From NCBI RefSeq assembly GCF_009857135.1, contig NZ_CP047318.1, positions 1,922,001 to 1,986,000 on the forward strand: a stretch of 64,000 nucleotides of DNA. Direction: 5' to 3'. The DNA is from Streptomyces sp. HM190 (GTDB taxonomy: Bacteria; Actinomycetota; Actinomycetes; Streptomycetales; Streptomycetaceae). Below, in pieces: positions 60,462 through 64,000 of this stretch (positions are counted from its first letter, which is position 1; every line of letters starts with the position of its first letter). The notes beneath the pieces are model-generated. The model was not told the origin of the DNA. It did no database searches and saw nothing but the letters and a program-made list of their open reading frames with translations. Both the position numbers and the translations under genes were made by a program.

Positions 60462-61243
60462 TGAGCACTCCCCAGCTGGTCGTGCACCGCGACAAGGAGC
60501 TGATGGCGCAGGCGGCGGCCGCCCGGCTGATCACCAAGGTCGTGGACGCGCAGGCATCGCGCGGCTACGCCTCCGTGGTCCTCACCGGCGGTCGCAACGG
60601 CAACGGCCTGCTCGCCGCGCTGGCGGCGGCGCCCGCACGGGACGCCGTCGACTGGGGCCGGCTGGACCTGTGGTGGGGTGACGAGCGGTTCCTGCCCGAG
60701 GGCGACCCCGAGCGGAACGTCACCCAGGCCAGGGAGGCGCTGCTGGACTCGGTGCCGCTGGACCCGAAGCGGGTGCACGCGATGCCCGCGTCGGACGGGC
60801 CGTGGGGCTCCGACGTGGACGCGGCGGCCGCCGCGTACGCGGAGGAGCTGGCACGGGCCTCCGGGCCGGAGAACCACGGCTCGGTGCCGACGTTCGACGT
60901 GCTGATGCTGGGCGTCGGTCCGGACACGCATGTCGCGTCGCTGTTCCCGGAACTGCCGGCCGTACGGGAGACCGAGCGGACGGTGGTCGGGGTGCGGGGC
61001 GCGCCGAAGCCCCCGCCCACGCGGGTCACCCTGACGCTGCCGGCGATCCGGGCGGCTCGGGAGGTGTGGCTGCTGGCGGCCGGCGAGGACAAGGCGCAGG
61101 CCGCGGCGATCGGTCTGTCCGGCGCCGGTGAGATCCAGGCGCCGGTCGCGGGCGCGCGTGGCAGGGCCCGCACGCTGTGGCTCCTGGACTCGGCGGCGGC
61201 GTCCCGGCTGCCCCGTTCCCTGTACCCCCCGGCGTCTCCCTGA
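60461..61243 (+). CDS. pgl: 6-phosphogluconolactonase
   Basis: 260 aa DevB-type. Seen: SVVLTGGRNGNGLLAAL, LDLWWGDERFLPEGDPERNV and FDVLMLGVGPDTHVASLFPE, with the lactonase Asp/His positions. It hydrolyses the Zwf product. Last gene of the operon, followed by a large hairpin. Confidence 0.96.
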   Translation: MSTPQLVVHRDKELMAQAAAARLITKVVDAQASRGYASVVLTGGRNGNGLLAALAAAPARDAVDWGRLDLWWGDERFLPEGDPERNVTQAREALLDSVPLDPKRVHAMPASDGPWGSDVDAAAAAYAEELARASGPENHGSVPTFDVLMLGVGPDTHVASLFPELPAVRETERTVVGVRGAPKPPPTRVTLTLPAIRAAREVWLLAAGEDKAQAAAIGLSGAGEIQAPVAGARGRARTLWLLDSAAASRLPRSLYPPASP

Positions 61244-61263
61244 GGGACGCGCCGACCGGAGGG

Positions 61264-61341
61264 GCGGCTGCTCGCGCGGTTCCCCGCGCTGGAGGAACGG
61301 GCCTGTGGCCCGAGGGCGCGGTTCCCCGCGCGAGCAGCCGC
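61264..61341. terminator. Large hairpin between pgl and the MFS remnant
   Basis: A perfect 16-bp inverted repeat, GCGGCTGCTCGCGCGG (61264-61279) and its complement (61326-61341), around 46 bp that itself repeats GCGGTTCCCCGCG. It is placed between convergent genes. The GGTTCCCCGCG motif is related to the ends of repeats A and B. Confidence 0.75.
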
Positions 61342-61350
61342 GGACGGCCG

Positions 61351-61619
61351 TCAGACGGAGAAGTCCCCCTCCCGGGTCTCCGGCAGGGCCACGACACAGG
61401 CCAGGCTCACGAGGCACAGCCCGCCCGTGTAGAGGCCGAGGACCAGCGGCGACGACGACTGGCTGTCCAGCCAGGTCGCGACGCGCGGCGCGAACCCGCC
61501 CCCGAGCGTGTTGGCGAGGATGAACGCCGCGGACGCCCCGGTGTACCGCAGCCCTGCCGGGAACAGCTCCGCGAGGAACGCCGCCGTCGGCGAGAACATC
61601 AGCGTGAGCAGCATCAGCC
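61351..61619 (-). pseudogene. 3' fragment of an MFS (metabolite:H+ symporter type) transporter
   Basis: About 88 codons giving the last three membrane spans: LMLLTLMFSPTAAFLAELFP, AGLRYTGASAAFILANTLGG, LVLGLYTGGLCLVSLACVVA, ending in PETREGDFSV. Upstream of Leu in LMLLTLM the sequence changes abruptly into an opposite-strand SDR fragment. No start, no promoter; the N-terminal three quarters are missing. Confidence 0.82.
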
Positions 61620-61953
61620 GTACCGTCCTGATCTCGACCACGGCCGCCCTGCACGGCGCCCCCGGCCAGACCAACCACGCGGCGGCCAAGGGGGCCTCGT
61701 CGGCTTCGCCCGCGCCCTCACCCAGGCGCTGGGTGCCCGCGACGTCACCTGCAACGTCGTCGCGCCGGGCCTGACGGAGACGGACATGAGCCGCGCCCTC
61801 ACCCCGGCGCAGCGCCGTGAGCTGCCGCGCCCCCCGGCCTGCCGGCTGGGCCGGCCCGAGGAGGTCGCCGACGCGGTGGCCTTCCTGGCCGGCGCCGGAT
61901 ATGCGCGCGGCGCCGTGATCCCGGTCGACGGGGGCGCGGGCCCCGGGCACTGA
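61619..61953 (+). pseudogene. 3' fragment of a FabG-like short-chain dehydrogenase, frameshifted
   Basis: It begins abruptly as TVLISTTAALHGAPGQTNHA, the catalytic-loop region with Tyr replaced by His in TNHAAAK. One base is missing near 61690 (AAGGGGGCCTC where AAGGCGGGCCTC is expected). The other frame then continues GLVGFARALTQALGARDVTC to VIPVDGGAGPGH and the stop. The 5' half with the nucleotide-binding site is absent. Confidence 0.8.
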
Positions 61954-62019
61954 GGCCGCGGGGCCCGAGAGCGGGGTGGGGAGAGGGCTGGGAGTGCCTC
62001 CCCCTCCCCACCCGATCCA

Positions 62020-63675
62020 CTAGCGACGGCCGCGCAGTTCCCGGTACTTGGCGACCAGGGCCCGCGTGGAGGCGTCGAGGCCGGGCACCTCGGCGCCCTC
62101 GGTCAGCGCGGGCTCCACCCGCTTGGCGAGGACCTTGCCCAGCTCGACGCCCCACTGGTCGAACGAGTCGATGTTCCAGACGGCGCCCTGGACGAACACC
62201 TTGTGCTCGTACAGCGCGATCAGCTGGCCGAGGACCGACGGGGTCAGCTCCTTCGCCAGGATCGTGGTCGTGGGGTGGTTGCCCTTGAACGTCTTGTGCG
62301 GCACCAGTTCCTCGGCGACGCCCTCGGCCCGCACCTCGTCCGGTGTCTTGCCGAAGGCCAGCGCCTGCGTCTGGGCGAAGAAGTTCGCCATCAGCAGGTC
62401 GTGCTGGGCCCGGAACCGCTCACCGAGGTCGGCGACCGGCTCGGCGAAGCCGATGAAGTCCGCCGGGATCAGCTTCGTGCCCTGGTGGATCAGCTGGTAG
62501 TAGGCGTGCTGCCCGTTCGTGCCGGGGGTGCCCCACACCACCGGCCCGGTCTGCCAGTCGACCTCCCGGCCGTCACGGCCCACGTACTTGCCGTTGGACT
62601 CCATGTCCAACTGCTGGAGGTACGCCGTGAACTTGGACAGGTAGTGGCTGTACGGCAGGACCGCGTGGGACTGGGCGTCGTGGAAGTTGCCGTACCAGAT
62701 GCCGAGCAGGCCCAGCAGGAGCGGCACGTTGGACTCGGCGGGCGCGGTGCGGAAGTGCTCGTCGACGATCCGGAAGCCGTCGAGCATCTCCCGGAAGCGG
62801 TCCGGGCCGATCGCGATCATCAGGGACAGGCCGATCGCCGAGTCGTACGAGTAGCGGCCGCCGACCCAGTCCCAGAACTCGAACATGTTGGCGGTGTCGA
62901 TACCGAAGTCCGACACCTTCCCGGCGTTCGTCGAGAGCGCGACGAAGTGCTTGGCGACGGCCTCGGGGCCCGCCTTCAGCTCGGTCAGCAGCCAGTCGCG
63001 GGCGGAGGTCGCGTTGGTGATCGTCTCGATCGTGGTGAACGTCTTGGAGGCGATGACGAACAGCGTCTCCGCCGCGTCCAGGTCCCGTACGGCCTCGTGC
63101 AGGTCGGCCCCGTCGACGTTCGACACGAAGCGGACGACCAGGTCGCGGTCGGTGTAGGAGCGCAGCACCTCGTACGCCATGGCGGGGCCCAGGTCGGAGC
63201 CGCCGATGCCGACGTTGACGATGTTCTTGATGCGCCTGCCGGTGTGCCCGGTCCACTCGCCGGAGCGGATCCGCTCGGCGAAGCCGGCCATCTTGTCGAG
63301 GACGGCGTGCACGGCCGGCACCACGTTCTCGCCGTCGACCTCGATCACCGCGTCCCGCGGGGCGCGCAGCGCGGTGTGCAGGACGGCGCGGTCCTCGGTG
63401 GTGTTGATCTTCTCACCACGGAACATCGCGTCCCGCAGTCCGAACACGTCGGTCGTGGCGGCCAGCTCCCGCAGCAGCCGCAGCGTCTCGTCGGTGACCA
63501 GGTGCTTGGAGTAGTCGACGTGCAGATCGCCGACCTCCAGCGTGTACCCGGTGCCGCGCCCGGGGTCGGCCGCGAACAGCTCCCGCAGCTGTACGTCGCG
63601 CAGTTGCTCCCGGTGCTCGGCCAGCGCGGTCCACTCGGGCGTCTGGTCGAGCCTGGTACGGCTTTCTGCGTTCAT
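62020..63675 (-). CDS. pgi: Glucose-6-phosphate isomerase
   Basis: 551 aa. Signatures [74 protein letters not shown], and [14 protein letters not shown] with the catalytic His region. It links glycolysis with the pentose phosphate operon upstream and is transcribed towards it. The 242-bp gap upstream contains only the terminator of the next gene. Confidence 0.97.
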   Translation of the reverse strand: MNAESRTRLDQTPEWTALAEHREQLRDVQLRELFAADPGRGTGYTLEVGDLHVDYSKHLVTDETLRLLRELAATTDVFGLRDAMFRGEKINTTEDRAVLHTALRAPRDAVIEVDGENVVPAVHAVLDKMAGFAERIRSGEWTGHTGRRIKNIVNVGIGGSDLGPAMAYEVLRSYTDRDLVVRFVSNVDGADLHEAVRDLDAAETLFVIASKTFTTIETITNATSARDWLLTELKAGPEAVAKHFVALSTNAGKVSDFGIDTANMFEFWDWVGGRYSYDSAIGLSLMIAIGPDRFREMLDGFRIVDEHFRTAPAESNVPLLLGLLGIWYGNFHDAQSHAVLPYSHYLSKFTAYLQQLDMESNGKYVGRDGREVDWQTGPVVWGTPGTNGQHAYYQLIHQGTKLIPADFIGFAEPVADLGERFRAQHDLLMANFFAQTQALAFGKTPDEVRAEGVAEELVPHKTFKGNHPTTTILAKELTPSVLGQLIALYEHKVFVQGAVWNIDSFDQWGVELGKVLAKRVEPALTEGAEVPGLDASTRALVAKYRELRGRR

Positions 63676-63874
63676 CTCGGACTTCAGCCTTCTTTCCTAC
63701 TGGTCCTGCGTGCCTTGCCCCGCTGCCGGTCCCAACCTAATGGAGCACGAGGCGACACGAGCGGTCGTCCCGCCGTGGTCGGGCTCGACCACACATACGT
63801 CGGCCGTGCGCCCCGGTGTCAGCGTGTCGGGGGACAGAAGGAGAACAGGGGGGAAAGCGGTGCCCGGCGAACGC

Positions 63875-63908
63875 GTACGGCCGGACACCCCGGGGTGTCC
63901 GGCCGTAC
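63875..63908. terminator. Perfect palindromic terminator at the right edge
   Basis: GTACGGCCGGACACC, CCGG, and exact complement: 15-17 bp stem, 7 bp downstream of the partial minus-strand gene. Confidence 0.85.
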
Positions 63909-63915
63909 CCGGTTC

Positions 63916-64000
63916 TCAGATCTCGCCCCGCAGTTTGGCGAGCGCCTCGGCGAGGATCGCCTCGCCGTCCGCGTCGCTGCGCCGCTCCCGCACATAGGCG
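63916..64000 (-). CDS. C-terminus of an unidentified protein, cut by window edge
   Basis: The last 27 codons (YVRERRSDADGEAILAEALA, then KLRGEI and stop) are open to the edge and followed by a clean terminator. Charged and helical. Too little to assign; small conserved proteins lie between pgi and secG in Streptomyces, from memory. Confidence 0.6.
   Translation of the reverse strand, partial: AYVRERRSDADGEAILAEALAKLRGEI

Noticed and set aside
61351..61950. A 199-aa transporter gene
   Set aside because: Only the last about 88 residues match an MFS protein; the rest is antisense to the SDR fragment.
1..64000. CRISPR array, insertion sequence or biosynthetic gene cluster
   Set aside because: No regular spaced repeats of 25-40 bp, no transposase motif and no PKS/NRPS/terpene core enzyme were seen on either strand.

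Overview
The window is very GC-rich actinobacterial chromosome and almost certainly Streptomyces. Genes are tightly packed, many adjacent pairs share ATGA, GTGA or TGATG stop/start overlaps, and several starts look leaderless. The right half (dapA, dapD, suf cluster, ctaA, ctaB, tkt-tal-zwf-opcA-pgl, pgi) follows the conserved Streptomyces core order as I remember it. That comparison is from memory, not a search. I see no complete insertion sequence, phage, CRISPR array or canonical tRNA/rRNA gene.

Layout. 1-10.3 kb, mostly minus strand: an accessory plant-polysaccharide region. It holds a frameshifted sugar-binding lipoprotein gene, a gutted pectate lyase/pectinesterase gene, a coupled set (two ABC permeases, a Gfo/Idh oxidoreductase, a DUF6807 protein, a GH43 glycosidase), and an IlvD/Edd dehydratase with a DapA-family lyase and a GntR regulator. 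12.2-15.3 kb: a predicted 5-dehydro-4-deoxyglucarate dehydratase and a TIM-barrel-like unknown, divergent from a predicted uronate dehydrogenase, which suggests an oxidative galacturonate route. 15.7-20.7 kb: a DeoR regulator followed by a polyol-type ABC transporter and a zinc dehydrogenase in one coupled operon. 20.9-24.1 kb: a double TerD protein, ACC deaminase and a GntR regulator.

24.1-25.3 kb is the most unusual stretch. Two tandem minus-strand RNAs carry tRNA halves in reversed order: T-arm first, then an acceptor stem closed by a short loop, then D-arm. This is the layout of bacterial Y RNAs of the YrlA type. Directly downstream lies a Ro60/Rsr gene that keeps its first codons and its vWA half but has lost nearly the whole RNA-binding TROVE domain. 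The Y RNAs therefore appear to have outlived their protein partner.

25.3-40.8 kb: PhoX phosphatase with a PHO-box-like site, a secreted nuclease/phosphatase-fold protein, an SRPBCC/ArsR pair, small membrane proteins, dapA (with an 18-bp tandem repeat that begins with ATG in every copy and an overlapping leader ORF), a SigE-type ECF sigma factor with its membrane partner, dapD, an SMR efflux pump with a TetR regulator, and an anchored AbfB-domain protein. 40.8-47.5 kb: sufR-B-D-ferredoxin-C-S-U-sufT-like operon under a SufR-type operator and a candidate iron box. 47.7-54.2 kb: an ABC-2 exporter interrupted by a 92-bp duplication that creates two coupled micro-ORFs, then ctaA, a nucleotidyltransferase-like frame, an amidohydrolase and ctaB. 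54.5-61.2 kb: the pentose phosphate operon. A deletion scar fuses the 3' ends of an MFS gene and a fabG-like gene at 61.6 kb, followed by pgi.

A theme is gene decay by internal deletion or small duplication (five loci), plus dispersed GC-rich intergenic repeats and unusually clean terminator hairpins.
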